A stretch of DNA of 58,261 nt from Tichowtungia sp964398915 (GTDB lineage Bacteria; Verrucomicrobiota; Kiritimatiellia; Kiritimatiellales; Tichowtungiaceae), in NCBI GenBank assembly GCA_964398915.1, contig CAYNOR010000012.1:1-58261 (forward strand), read 5' to 3'. Positions within the stretch are counted from its first letter, which is position 1. Every line of letters starts with the position of its first letter. This document shows positions 5,987 through 14,270 of this stretch, one piece after another. A model generated the notes under the pieces. The model made no database searches, was not told the DNA's origin, and saw only the letters and a list, made by a program, of their open reading frames with translations. The translations under genes and the position numbers were made by a program.

Positions 5987-7129
5987 ATGAAATTTACCAT
6001 CATAACGCCATCTTTTAACCAGTTGCCGTATCTGAAGCGGTGTGTTGCTTCCGTCAGAGACCAGGTCTCTGATCGTGGTGTCGGGTGTGATGTTTTAGGT
6101 GTTAAGCCCAGAGTTTCGAGTGACCTGAATCCTAAAGCTGAAAACTTTCCGCCACAGGCGGATCTGCCTGGAGCAGAAAAACCTAACACCAAAAACCTAA
6201 CACATCGGCTCACTGAGCCGTTCGCTGTTCATCACCACATCCAGGACGGCGGCTCAACCGATGGAACGGTCGATTGGCTTGAGTGCTACGCGAACGAAGT
6301 TCGCGAGCAAGGCTTTCGGCATGAGGCATTAGGCGTTAGGGAGAGTAATCCTGATGCCCAGTGCCTAGCGCCCAGCGCCCAGTTGTCCGGCTATTCTTTC
6401 AGCTACGCTTCAGAGCCGGACAACGGCATGTACGACGCGCTTAACAAAGGAATTTCTTTTGCTTTGCAGAAGCAATTCCCTGACAACCGGCAGCTGACAG
6501 CCGTCAACTGCGACGATGAAATCATCGCCTGGCTCAACTGCGACGAACAGTATCTGCCCGGCGCGTTGCAACGCGCGGCCCGGTTTTTCGAAGCACATCC
6601 GGAAGCCGATTTCGTGTACGGCGATGTTTTAATGGTTGATCCGGAAGGGGCGCTGTTGACGTACCGGAAGAATCCGCCGTTGCGCCGGGCGTATGTGCAG
6701 GCCGATCATCTCTATACGCAAAGCGCCGCCATGTTTTTTCGCGCTGTGATTTTCTTATCAGGCACCCGGTTCAACCCCGTGTGGAAAGCGGTCGGCGACT
6801 GCGATTTTGTTGTCCGGACTCTCGCGAACGGCTTCCGTCCGGCGCAGATCAAAGACTACATTGCCGTTTGCACCATGACCGGTGAGAATCTGAGCCGCAG
6901 GTCGGCCGGGGTCGATGAGCTTCTGACTTTTCGCCGGACGGTTCCTTTGCTTTTCCGGGCTGGCCGGCCGTTATTCAACGTGCTGCGCTATTTCGAAAAA
7001 TTCCTGCGCGGCGGTTACCGGCAGGCAATGCCTTTGGAATACGAACTTTGCACGGACGATTCCGCTGTTCGAAAAAAAAATATTTCAGAAACCGCGAGCA
7101 GTCGGTTCCGGTGGGATGATCATGAATAA
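5987..7129 (+). CDS. GT2 glycosyltransferase with two in-frame repeat insertions
   Basis: A 380-residue GT-A fold transferase that would add a sugar to the lipid-linked glycan at the cytoplasmic membrane face. The start MKFTIITPSFNQLPYLKRC and SVRDQ are typical. DGGSTDGT (about 87-94), ASEPDNGMYDALNKG and the acidic NCDEQY (about 184) are the nucleotide-sugar and metal binding parts. The family normally has about ten residues between SVRDQ and DGGSTDGT. Here 6089-6206 adds about 40 residues, and 6321-6385 adds about 20 more before SEPDNG. Both additions are repeat DNA kept open in frame. Start ATG 5987; GTG 5981 is possible. Confidence 0.88.
   Translation: MKFTIITPSFNQLPYLKRCVASVRDQVSDRGVGCDVLGVKPRVSSDLNPKAENFPPQADLPGAEKPNTKNLTHRLTEPFAVHHHIQDGGSTDGTVDWLECYANEVREQGFRHEALGVRESNPDAQCLAPSAQLSGYSFSYASEPDNGMYDALNKGISFALQKQFPDNRQLTAVNCDDEIIAWLNCDEQYLPGALQRAARFFEAHPEADFVYGDVLMVDPEGALLTYRKNPPLRRAYVQADHLYTQSAAMFFRAVIFLSGTRFNPVWKAVGDCDFVVRTLANGFRPAQIKDYIAVCTMTGENLSRRSAGVDELLTFRRTVPLLFRAGRPLFNVLRYFEKFLRGGYRQAMPLEYELCTDDSAVRKKNISETASSRFRWDDHE
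6089..6206. repeat. 118-nt palindrome-ended repeat inside the GT2 gene
   Basis: The ends are 18-nt imperfect inverted repeats: 6089-6106 (GATGTTTTAGGTGTTAAG) and 6189-6206, whose reverse complement matches at 14 of 18 positions. The interior holds the double palindrome at 6148-6177, a relative of 131-160. No gene is carried. Confidence 0.75.
6321..6385. repeat. Second repeat insertion inside the GT2 gene
   Basis: Phrase-like DNA: GCATTAGGCGTTAGGG on the left and CCTAGCGCCCAGCGCCC on the right, which are loosely complementary. It encodes EALGVRES and QCLAPSAQLS, unlike any conserved GT2 segment. A perfect hairpin CGCGAAC/GTTCGCG (6289-6305) lies just upstream. Confidence 0.6.
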
Positions 7130-8228
7130 CCGCCGCAAGCTAATTGTTGTCGGGCAGACGCCGCCGCCGCATAACGGCCAGGCGAAAATGATCCGTCAGA
7201 TGATCGATGGGCTGTCGGACGAATTCGATCTGCTCCATATCCGGATGGCATACAGCGATTCCGTTGTATCGGCCGGAAAATTCAGTCCCTCGAAAATCCT
7301 GCATCTGTTTCACCTGATTCGTGAAACCCGCCGGGCACTCAAAGGAAATCCCGGTGCCGTGCTTTATTATCCGCCCGCTTCCCCGAATCTGGTTCCCGTC
7401 CTGCGCGATATTTTGTTTCTTTGCGCCGTCCGTCCGCTGGCAGGCAGAACCGTTTTTCATTTTCACTCTGGCGGAGTTTCTGAATTTATACGCCGCTACA
7501 CTTGGCTCAAGCCGGCTGCCATGAAGGCATACGGCGTCGCTGACATGGCCATCGAGCTCGGGGAGTCCTGTCCGCGTGACGGCGGGTTTTTTGCTGCCCG
7601 GAAGGTTCGTGTGGTTCCGAACGGGATCGATGTCCTCTCAACTGCTGATAATCGGCAATCTGCCATCGGCAATCTACGAATCCTTTACGTAGGCATTCAT
7701 ACTGAAACCAAAGGGCTGTTTGATTTATTACAAACTGCCCGGGAATTGAAACGGCGCGGCGTTGCTTTTGAAATCCGGACGGCGGGTCTGTGGTATACAA
7801 AACAGGAACGATGTCGCTTTGACCGGTTGCGGCGGGAATACGGACTGGAATCCGCCGTGCTGACCCTGGGGCAAAAGACAGGCGAGGAACTTCAGGCACT
7901 TTACGACTGGGCCGATGTGTTTTTCTTCCCCACTTTTTATCCATGGGAGACGTTCGGTATCGTGCAGCTGGAGGCGATGGCCTCCGGTCTGCCGGTGGTT
8001 GCGTCGGACTGGCAGGGTCCTAAAGATATCGTAATGAACGGTAAAACCGGGTTTCTTTGTCCGGCACAACACGTCAGCGCTTTTGCGGATGTCCTGCAGA
8101 AATTAGCTGGGGATCGCGGGCTGGTCCGTCAGTTAGGCGCGGCCGGACAGGCGCGATATAAACAGTTTTTTACGGCGGAATGTTTTATCCGGAATATAAG
8201 GCAGGTTCTCACCGAGGTGCTTTCATGA
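7122..8228 (+). CDS. GT4 family glycosyltransferase
   Basis: A 368-residue GT-B transferase of the GT4 type. The N-terminal LIVVGQTPPPHNGQAKMI is a glycine/proline-rich start common in EPS transferases. The central VVPNGIDV precedes ILYVG, which opens the second Rossmann domain. The C-terminal part has the donor-site run PWETFGIVQLEAMASGLPVV. ATG 7122 has a GGTGGG site seven bases away; ATG 7116 is also in frame. It overlaps the GT2 gene, and its stop overlaps the next start (ATGA 8225-8228). The linker after NGIDV contains a small tandem repeat, ATCGGCAATCT at 7651-7661 and 7665-7675. Confidence 0.92.
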   Translation: MNNRRKLIVVGQTPPPHNGQAKMIRQMIDGLSDEFDLLHIRMAYSDSVVSAGKFSPSKILHLFHLIRETRRALKGNPGAVLYYPPASPNLVPVLRDILFLCAVRPLAGRTVFHFHSGGVSEFIRRYTWLKPAAMKAYGVADMAIELGESCPRDGGFFAARKVRVVPNGIDVLSTADNRQSAIGNLRILYVGIHTETKGLFDLLQTARELKRRGVAFEIRTAGLWYTKQERCRFDRLRREYGLESAVLTLGQKTGEELQALYDWADVFFFPTFYPWETFGIVQLEAMASGLPVVASDWQGPKDIVMNGKTGFLCPAQHVSAFADVLQKLAGDRGLVRQLGAAGQARYKQFFTAECFIRNIRQVLTEVLS

Positions 8229-9199
8229 AAAAAATACTGGTAACGGGCGGGTGCGGATTTGTGGGGCGGCATCTGATCGCACGGTTGCTGAAAGCCGGGT
8301 ATGAAGTGTATTGCGTTGACTCAATCGCGCCGCTCGGCGGCGGAATTGCACCGGCACAATGGCCGCTGTTCAACCCTCTGGATTTTAAAAACTTCCATTT
8401 CTACCGGCAGGACTGCCGCGACTGGTTCCTGAAAAACAGCGACACGGATTTTGATTACGCATTTCATCTCGCCGCGATGGTCGGCGGTCGCGAAATGATT
8501 GAAAACAACCCGCTCGCCGTCGCGGACGACCTCTCCATCGACGCGCACTACTGGCAGTGGGCTGTCAAAACCCGACCGGCAAAAAACGTGGTGTTCAGTT
8601 CGAGCGCGGCATATCCAATTGAACTCCAGCGACCTGATCATTATGAACTTCTCCGCGAAGAGATGATTACCTTTGAGGATCGCATCGGTATGCCGGATAT
8701 GACCTACGGCTGGGCCAAGCTGACCAATGAGTATCTGGCGCAACTGGCTTTTGCGAAGTACGGACTCCACTCCGTCTGTTACCGCCCGTTCTCGGGCTAC
8801 GGCGAGGATCAGGATAATTCCTATCCGTTTCCCGGAATTTGCAGGCGGGTGCTGGCGCATCGCGGTGCGCCTGAAATTTCCGTCTGGGGTAGCGGACGCC
8901 AGATGCGCGACTTCATCCACATCGACGACTGTGTCGAAGGGATTCTGACCACGATGGATCAGATTAACGACGCTTCCGCGCTCAACCTTTCGACTGGTAT
9001 TTACACTTCCTTTATCGAATTCGCACAGATCGCCGCAGAAATCTGCGGCTTTAAGCCCGTGATTAAAGGAACTTCCGATAAGCCTGAGGGCGTTTTTGCC
9101 CGCGGCGGCGACACCGCCCGCCAGCGGAAATTCGGTTTTACACATACTCTTGGTTTTCGGGAAGGGATTGCACGCGCACTCGCGGCTTACGGCGCATGA
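8225..9199 (+). CDS. NAD-dependent epimerase/dehydratase (extended SDR)
   Basis: A 324-residue nucleotide-sugar epimerase or dehydratase. The N-terminal ILVTGGCGFVGRHLI is the NAD-binding glycine motif, FHLAAMVGG follows, FSSSAAYP supplies the catalytic Ser region, and TYGWAKLTNEYL gives the Tyr-x3-Lys pair (about 161-165). The closing FIHIDDCVEGIL is typical of NDP-sugar enzymes. It is coupled on both sides (ATGA overlaps at 8225 and 9196). It likely makes a precursor sugar for the neighbouring transferases. The exact sugar (GDP-fucose, UDP-sugar or other) is not decidable. Confidence 0.92.
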   Translation: MKKILVTGGCGFVGRHLIARLLKAGYEVYCVDSIAPLGGGIAPAQWPLFNPLDFKNFHFYRQDCRDWFLKNSDTDFDYAFHLAAMVGGREMIENNPLAVADDLSIDAHYWQWAVKTRPAKNVVFSSSAAYPIELQRPDHYELLREEMITFEDRIGMPDMTYGWAKLTNEYLAQLAFAKYGLHSVCYRPFSGYGEDQDNSYPFPGICRRVLAHRGAPEISVWGSGRQMRDFIHIDDCVEGILTTMDQINDASALNLSTGIYTSFIEFAQIAAEICGFKPVIKGTSDKPEGVFARGGDTARQRKFGFTHTLGFREGIARALAAYGA

Positions 9200-10890
9200 A
9201 AAAATCGATTAACATTCTGTTGCTGCTGACGGTTGCCGGGTTCTCGCTCTGGTGTACCGGTGACCTGATGCGCAAAAACGATCAGGCGGCCATTCTCGCC
9301 GGCGCATACGACATGGCGCACGGCCGGATGCAGAATCCGGCGGCTTACTATCAGTTCGATAAAACCTATGTTCTCTATGGAGTGTGCGCGGGGGTTCTAA
9401 AAGTTTTTTCCGGCGTAAACGCCCCAGTGGCCATTGCGAATGTCTGTCTGGCACTGATTTTTTGGGCCGCATTGACTGTTTTTGTTGTGCGTTTTCGCAG
9501 GGTCCTTCCGCCTTTAGCACTCCTGTGTTTTCTGACGGCTCCAGCGGTTCTTCTTAACACACTTTATGTGAACAGTTCGGTTTTGTCCTCCGCTTTCCTC
9601 CTGTTGAGTGCGGCTTTTTTCTTACAGCCCGGGCCGCGCGGCGGCTGGCTGGCGGCGCTGTTCTTTGCTCTGGCGGTGGGCTCGCGTGCCGATGTCATTT
9701 TGCTACTGCCGCTCTTGCTCTGGCTGATCACCCCCTTTTCAATGCTTGGAAAATTCCCGGCGGGGTTTTTAAAGCATTTGAAAATCGGTGCGGCGGGAAT
9801 GATTGCATTGGTGGCGGGACGGATTCTCTGTCCCGCTGGCGGCGCGACCATTGATCCGATTTTCAATTTAAAGATGGTCTCGGGTTACGTCGTCTTCGGA
9901 TTCGGCGCGGCGGGGCTTCTTTTTGCCTGGTACGCGGCGTTGCTGTCTGTGCAGTTGGCAAAAGGGCGTGGCACGCTTGAGAAGCTGTATGGGACGGCCG
10001 GTTTGGCGGCATTCCTGCTGCCGGTAATCTTTTTCCTGCCGCAATTGCACGCCCCGCGCTATTTCTGGCGCGGCTGTGAAGCTGTTCTCTTGCTGGCAGT
10101 CTCGGGCCGACTTCCGTTGTGGAATTCCAGGCCGGTTAAAATACTGCTTGGTTTGGCGGCGTTGCTCTCGCTGTTTGTCGGCGTATCCTTTCCGGCGCTG
10201 AATCAGCCGCAGTTTACGGTCGCTCAGCCTACCCTGTTTCCCAGCGGCGACGGATTTTACCCGATGGGCGGAACGATGCCATTCCTGCATCGCTTACGCA
10301 CGGCGAACACACATCCGGTGGACCATAATCAGCTGGTTTGGAATGCGGTGAAGCAGGCGGATTTCCAGTTTGATGAGCAACGGGCGATCAAGGTGTTGCA
10401 CACGCCGATGTTCGGCTACTTTATGCTGGCCGCCTCGTTATGCGGTGGCGTTGCCGAAGGCGGTAATTTTAACGGGCTTTCGAACTGCTGTTTTTATGCT
10501 GACAGCCGGAGTCTGATGCGCGATGACCCTAAAACTCCAATCCATCATTTGGATGATATTCTGGCGCTGCCGGCACATTTCGTTTCTCCGGCGCCAGAGG
10601 GCGTCGGTGTTTTAAAATTTGGCACCGGCGATGACCGCTGGGGACGGCAGACCCGGCTTCTCAACCGGCTGTTTGCCGGAAGTGAATATCGGATATCCAC
10701 TTCCGGTGCACCGGATTTTTATGACCGGCAGACCGTCGTCTTTTCGGAACAGCCGTTTGAAAAAGCGCTACATGATGAGCAAACCGGGTTGTATTATTCC
10801 GGAGAACAGATTTGCGGCGGGCAGGGCTGTGCCGTTTCGGTTTTTCCTTTCTGGATGTCTTTTCGGGCTTTTAAAGGTAATGCCCGATAA
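9196..10890 (+). CDS. Polytopic membrane protein of the polysaccharide locus (possible GT-C type transferase)
   Basis: A 564-residue protein not assigned to a family. Residues 1-340 contain about nine hydrophobic helices, one with GSRADVILLLPLLLWL, reminiscent of GT-C transferases in which an Arg-x-Asp precedes a helix. The C-terminal 220 residues are soluble and contain FYPMGGTMPFLHRLRTAN and HLDDILALPAHF. It is coupled to the epimerase by ATGA and is the last gene of the locus. The position suggests lipid-linked sugar transfer or polymerisation across the membrane; this is inference. Confidence 0.8.
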   Translation: MKKSINILLLLTVAGFSLWCTGDLMRKNDQAAILAGAYDMAHGRMQNPAAYYQFDKTYVLYGVCAGVLKVFSGVNAPVAIANVCLALIFWAALTVFVVRFRRVLPPLALLCFLTAPAVLLNTLYVNSSVLSSAFLLLSAAFFLQPGPRGGWLAALFFALAVGSRADVILLLPLLLWLITPFSMLGKFPAGFLKHLKIGAAGMIALVAGRILCPAGGATIDPIFNLKMVSGYVVFGFGAAGLLFAWYAALLSVQLAKGRGTLEKLYGTAGLAAFLLPVIFFLPQLHAPRYFWRGCEAVLLLAVSGRLPLWNSRPVKILLGLAALLSLFVGVSFPALNQPQFTVAQPTLFPSGDGFYPMGGTMPFLHRLRTANTHPVDHNQLVWNAVKQADFQFDEQRAIKVLHTPMFGYFMLAASLCGGVAEGGNFNGLSNCCFYADSRSLMRDDPKTPIHHLDDILALPAHFVSPAPEGVGVLKFGTGDDRWGRQTRLLNRLFAGSEYRISTSGAPDFYDRQTVVFSEQPFEKALHDEQTGLYYSGEQICGGQGCAVSVFPFWMSFRAFKGNAR

Positions 10891-11047
10891 AGCCGTGTTA
10901 TACGAAGTCAATGTAGTTCCGTATCACAGGTAGTTCAGATTGCAGAGCACGCAACGTTCCAATTACCGAGCATAGGGTTGTTGCTGCAGGACTGATTTTG
11001 AGACGCTACGAATTGTTAACTGTAGTCTTTAGCAATGCGCTGTAGCG

Positions 11048-12424
11048 TTATTTTTTTAAGTCGGATGGCAGTTTGCGGTAGAGTGTTGCTAAGCTGATAC
11101 CCAGTTCGCTGGCCGCTTTTTCTTTATCGCCGTGCATGTTTTCAATTGTTCGTTGCAGGAATTCTTTTTCTTTGTCGTGCAGGAAGGCTTTAAGCGACTT
11201 GCCTTTAAACTGATCACGGTTACAGGCGATAATGCCGGATTTTAACCCTTCTTCAACGGTATCCACTATTTTGGCCGGCAAGGTGTCTTTGGTGATGGTT
11301 CCCTGCTGTGCGAAGGTAATGGCGTGTTGAATGGCGTTTTCAAGTTCACGTACGTTGCCCGGCCAATTGTAGTTGTCGAGGATAGTCTGCGTTTCGCGGT
11401 CGATGAGCGGAAGTTCGGCATCCGGACCGAGTTCCCGGCGAAGGATATGATCTATGAGCGGCAGAATATCTTCCGGGCGGTTGCGCAACGCAGGGATATT
11501 AATGCTGATAACGCTAAGACGGTAGTAGAGGTCTTCGCGGAATTTTCCCTGTTCAATGAGTTTTTCCAGTTTTTCGTTCGAAGCGGCAATAATGCGTATA
11601 TCCACTTCAGTATGATCTGAACCGCCGACTTTGCGTATTTTTTTATCCTGCAGGACCCGCAGTAATTTGGACTGCATTTCCAGCGGCATGGCACCTATTT
11701 CATCGAGGAAAAGCGTCCCGCCATGCGAGCTCTCGAAGAGGCCTGTTTTGGTGGCGGTGGCTCCGGTAAAGGCCCCTTTAACGTATCCGAACATTTCGGA
11801 TTCCATTAGCTGAGCGGGCAGGGCGGCGCAGTTAATGGCCATAAAAACGGCATCTTTGCGCGGGCTGTAGTGGTGCAACGCACGCGCAACGAGTTCTTTG
11901 CCGGTTCCGCTTTCCCCGTATATGAGCACCGTGGTGGAGGTCGGGGCCACCCGCTCGACCATTTCGCACACTTTGCGCATGCCCGCACTTTCGGCTACGA
12001 TGTCACCAAGTTGTGTTTTGTATTCAAGACGGGCCTTGAGATCTTTATTTTCCGTGATGGCATTTTGATAGGTGAGGGCTCTTTGTACCGTCAAAACCAA
12101 TTCATCCAGCTTGAAAGGTTTCGTTATATAGTCGAACGCACCTTCTTTCATGGCCTCCACGGCCGTAGCGACCGTACCGTAGGCTGTGAGCATGATGACA
12201 CCCATATTAGGCCAGTCTTTGGTGGCTTTACGGAGCAGTTCCATACCGTTTATCGGAGTCATATTGATGTCAGAAACCATCAAATCAAACTTTTCAGTTT
12301 GAAGAAGTTGCAGCGCCTTTTCACCATTACTGGCCGGTGTGGCATCATATCCCTGCCCGATAAGGATTTTGTTGAGCAGATTTAAAATGGTCGGTTCGTC
12401 ATCTACAATGAGTATACGCGGCAT
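11048..12424 (-). CDS. Sigma-54-dependent response regulator, NtrC family
   Basis: A 458-residue activator with three domains. The receiver (1-120) has DDE at 8-10, phospho-acceptor D52 and the conserved Lys in YITKPF. The AAA+ domain has GESGTGKE (about 170), the sigma-54 contact loop GAFTGA (about 213-218) and GGTLFLDEIG. The C-terminal HTH is EKAASELGISLATLYRKL. It should open promoters held by sigma-54, whose gene is at 28335-29747 in this window. No kinase gene is adjacent, so the partner lies elsewhere. It is transcribed leftwards, convergent with the polysaccharide locus and divergent from the NYN-like gene. Confidence 0.95.
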   Translation of the reverse strand: MPRILIVDDEPTILNLLNKILIGQGYDATPASNGEKALQLLQTEKFDLMVSDINMTPINGMELLRKATKDWPNMGVIMLTAYGTVATAVEAMKEGAFDYITKPFKLDELVLTVQRALTYQNAITENKDLKARLEYKTQLGDIVAESAGMRKVCEMVERVAPTSTTVLIYGESGTGKELVARALHHYSPRKDAVFMAINCAALPAQLMESEMFGYVKGAFTGATATKTGLFESSHGGTLFLDEIGAMPLEMQSKLLRVLQDKKIRKVGGSDHTEVDIRIIAASNEKLEKLIEQGKFREDLYYRLSVISINIPALRNRPEDILPLIDHILRRELGPDAELPLIDRETQTILDNYNWPGNVRELENAIQHAITFAQQGTITKDTLPAKIVDTVEEGLKSGIIACNRDQFKGKSLKAFLHDKEKEFLQRTIENMHGDKEKAASELGISLATLYRKLPSDLKK

Positions 12425-12664
12425 AACCTATCCCGTCCTTATTATTGAAAACGAGAACACATTATCATTTTCGAGAATGACCGTCTACAGGTATTAAGGG
12501 GATTCGGTGAGGATTTTTTTATATGCAAAAACGGTTTCGAATCCGGGCTTGCCCCGGGAGCCCGGCTCCGGTAACTTCCCCCGCTTTACGAAACGCGTCG
12601 CCAGTCCATTCTGTTGTCTGATTGAAACGGTGCCGCAGTAACCTGAACAGAGAAAGGAAGAACC
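12425..12664. other. Divergent intergenic region with a GC-rich hairpin
   Basis: 240 bases between the NtrC-type gene and the NYN-like gene. A hairpin, CCGGGCT (12543-12549)/AGCCCGG (12559-12565), has no T-run and so is not a typical terminator. AGAAAGGAAG just before 12665 is the ribosome site of the NYN-like gene. No confident promoter was read. Confidence 0.5.
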
Positions 12665-13282
12665 ATGGGGCTCTTCGGAACAGCTAAAAGCGTACTAGTG
12701 GTCGATACGGCCGCCGTACTCAGAACCAAAGGTATGCGCGGGCGTGTTGCGCCGCGTCAACAAATCCAACTCCTGCGCGCATTGTCCCGCTTTGTGCAGC
12801 GTGAGAAACTCAGCGTCACCGCGGTACTCATTGGTGAGCCGCTTGATAAGGCACCGCACAATAAGGTATTCGACCATGTCCGCGTGCGCTACACCAAGTC
12901 GGAAGAAACGTTGAATAAAGAACTGTGTAAAGCACTTAGTCAGGCCGGCTCTGCCGGTGTACTGGTGACGGAAGACGTTGCGATCGAGAATCGTGTTCTT
13001 CGCACGGGGAAAGCCACGTTGCGTGTTTCAACGTTTCGTAAACTGCTGGACGACAGCGGCGAGCAAAACGAAAACAACAGTGGAACCAGCAACCGCCCGC
13101 AGAATAATCGACGCGACCGCGACCGCGATCGCGATCGCGGCCGTGATCGTGACCGTGGACCGCGCCCGAACCGCAACCATAACCCGCAACAGCAGCAGCA
13201 ATCGAGTCCGCCGGCAAATGAAGCAGAAGACCAGCGTGGCGGCGATGACACCATCAGTCAGATGATTGATCTGGTGGAGTAA
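12665..13282 (+). CDS. NYN/PIN-like domain protein with an Arg-Asp repeat tail
   Basis: A 205-residue protein. Residues 1-130 look like a small NYN (PIN-like) ribonuclease fold: SVLVVDTAAVLR carries the first Asp, AVLIGEP follows, and GVLVTEDVAIENRVLRTGK matches the late acidic strand-turn of NYN proteins. From about 135 the chain is disordered: alternating Arg-Asp (RDRDRDRDRGRDRDRG), then Gln and Asn runs. Such RD tails often bind RNA or drive clustering. AAAGGAAG precedes the ATG. It converges on hpt. The domain assignment is by pattern and not certain; RNA metabolism is a reasonable guess. Confidence 0.8.
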   Translation: MGLFGTAKSVLVVDTAAVLRTKGMRGRVAPRQQIQLLRALSRFVQREKLSVTAVLIGEPLDKAPHNKVFDHVRVRYTKSEETLNKELCKALSQAGSAGVLVTEDVAIENRVLRTGKATLRVSTFRKLLDDSGEQNENNSGTSNRPQNNRRDRDRDRDRGRDRDRGPRPNRNHNPQQQQQSSPPANEAEDQRGGDDTISQMIDLVE

Positions 13283-13289
13283 AGAGTGA

Positions 13290-13342
13290 AATAATGGATT
13301 AGTGGATGAATGGCTGTTCCTACAGCCCGGTAATCCATTATT
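13290..13342. terminator. Long inverted repeat between convergent genes
   Basis: Perfect 12-bp arms AATAATGGATTA (13290-13301) and TAATCCATTATT (13331-13342) enclose an inner stem GGCTGT/ACAGCC with loop TCCT. It sits between the NYN-like gene and hpt, and its right arm includes the hpt stop codon. It may act as a bidirectional terminator; the phrase ATGGATTAGTGGATGAATGG also resembles the text-like repeats elsewhere. Confidence 0.5.
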
Positions 13343-13892
13343 CCATCGATCCGTTCTCAAAAGTAACTTTGGCGATATACGGCAGTTCCCGGTAGTATTT
13401 GTCGTAGTCGAGGCCATAGCCGACCACAAAGACGTCATCGACCGGGAATCCCGCGTGATCGGCTTCCATTTCGATTGCGCGGTTGGCTTTTTTATCCAGC
13501 AGTACACAGGTACGCACGGAGCGGACTCCGCGACTCAGGAACAGATTCTTGGCAAAAGCCAGCGTGCGGCCGCTATCTAAAATATCATCCACAAGCACGA
13601 CATCTGCCCCGCGCAGATCTTCATCGGTGTCATGGGTGATCCGGACTGTGCCGCTCGATTCAGTGTTACTCCCGTAACTTGAGAGAGTTATGAAGTCAAT
13701 CCGCGGGTGCAGGTTATGTTCTGCAAAGCCGCGTACGAGGTCGGCCAGAAAGATAAAACTGCCTCTCAAAACACCCATCATCACCAGATTTTCAGTCTTA
13801 CAGCTTCCGGCGATTTCCTCAATCAGGGCGTGGACTCGCTGTTGAATTTGTTCCTTGGTGAACAGTACTTCGCGGATATGGTGTGGTCTCAT
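13338..13892 (-). CDS. hpt: Hypoxanthine phosphoribosyltransferase
   Basis: A 184-residue type I PRTase that salvages hypoxanthine and guanine to IMP and GMP using PRPP. VVLVDDILDSGRTLAFA is the PRPP-binding loop, MGVLRGSFIFLADLVR and DFITLSSYG are earlier conserved parts, and FVVGYGLDYDKYYRELPYI is the family C-terminus. ATG 13892 (MRPHHIREVLF) is preferred because it has GAAAG upstream and matches the usual family start; a TTG at 13916 would extend it by eight residues. It is a single gene with no operon partner. Confidence 0.95.
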   Translation of the reverse strand: MRPHHIREVLFTKEQIQQRVHALIEEIAGSCKTENLVMMGVLRGSFIFLADLVRGFAEHNLHPRIDFITLSSYGSNTESSGTVRITHDTDEDLRGADVVLVDDILDSGRTLAFAKNLFLSRGVRSVRTCVLLDKKANRAIEMEADHAGFPVDDVFVVGYGLDYDKYYRELPYIAKVTFENGSME

Positions 13893-13946
13893 AAATTCTT
13901 TCGCTGTTTGTTGCAAAGGCTAGACATTAAGTTTAAATTGCTATCA

Positions 13947-14171
13947 ATGGAACTTAAAATCGCCAGTGAGATTCTAAAGCTTGCCGATCGGTGCAGTCGG
14001 GGTCACCGTTGTTTGGCGGGTGATTTGTCTGAACCTCAGACCCAGTTGGTGGGTGCGAAAAGGTTCATTTGTCACGATTGTGATCCTTGCGCCTATAAAT
14101 TTCCGTTTGGAAGTAATTTTTTCTGTACCTGTCCCGTTAGACAGATCGTGTACGATACACATGGGAAATAA
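13947..14171 (+). CDS. Small cysteine-rich protein, unrecognised
   Basis: A 74-residue ORF beginning MELKIASEILKLADRC. The rest contains seven cysteines, including HRC, CHDCDPC and FFCTCPV, spacing that suggests a small metal-binding or Fe-S fold. It is divergent from hpt, and a short hairpin with a T-rich tail follows ten bases after its stop, which supports a transcribed gene. No clear ribosome site stands before the ATG. The family is not recognised and the function is unknown. Confidence 0.5.
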   Translation: MELKIASEILKLADRCSRGHRCLAGDLSEPQTQLVGAKRFICHDCDPCAYKFPFGSNFFCTCPVRQIVYDTHGK

Positions 14172-14180
14172 ATAGGCCTT

Positions 14181-14213
14181 GCCGGCTTAGTATTCCGGCT
14201 TTGTTTATTTTTT
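14181..14213 (+). terminator. Probable intrinsic terminator after the Cys-rich ORF
   Basis: Stem GCCGG (14181-14185)/CCGGC (14195-14199) with a nine-base loop, followed by TTTGTTTATTTTTT. The stem is short but the U-tract is good. Confidence 0.5.
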
Positions 14214-14270
14214 GGATGATCGGTACATTCTCCTTGTCTTACCAATGACTAATAGCCAATAACTAAACAC

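Noticed and set aside
8321..9145. 274-codon ORF opposite the epimerase
   Set aside because: Shadow of a strongly conserved SDR gene.
10891..11047. Stem ACGCTAC/GTAGCGT with a T-run at 11051
   Set aside because: The loop is more than 30 bases and the T-run lies inside the NtrC-type gene's 3' end; too weak to call a terminator.
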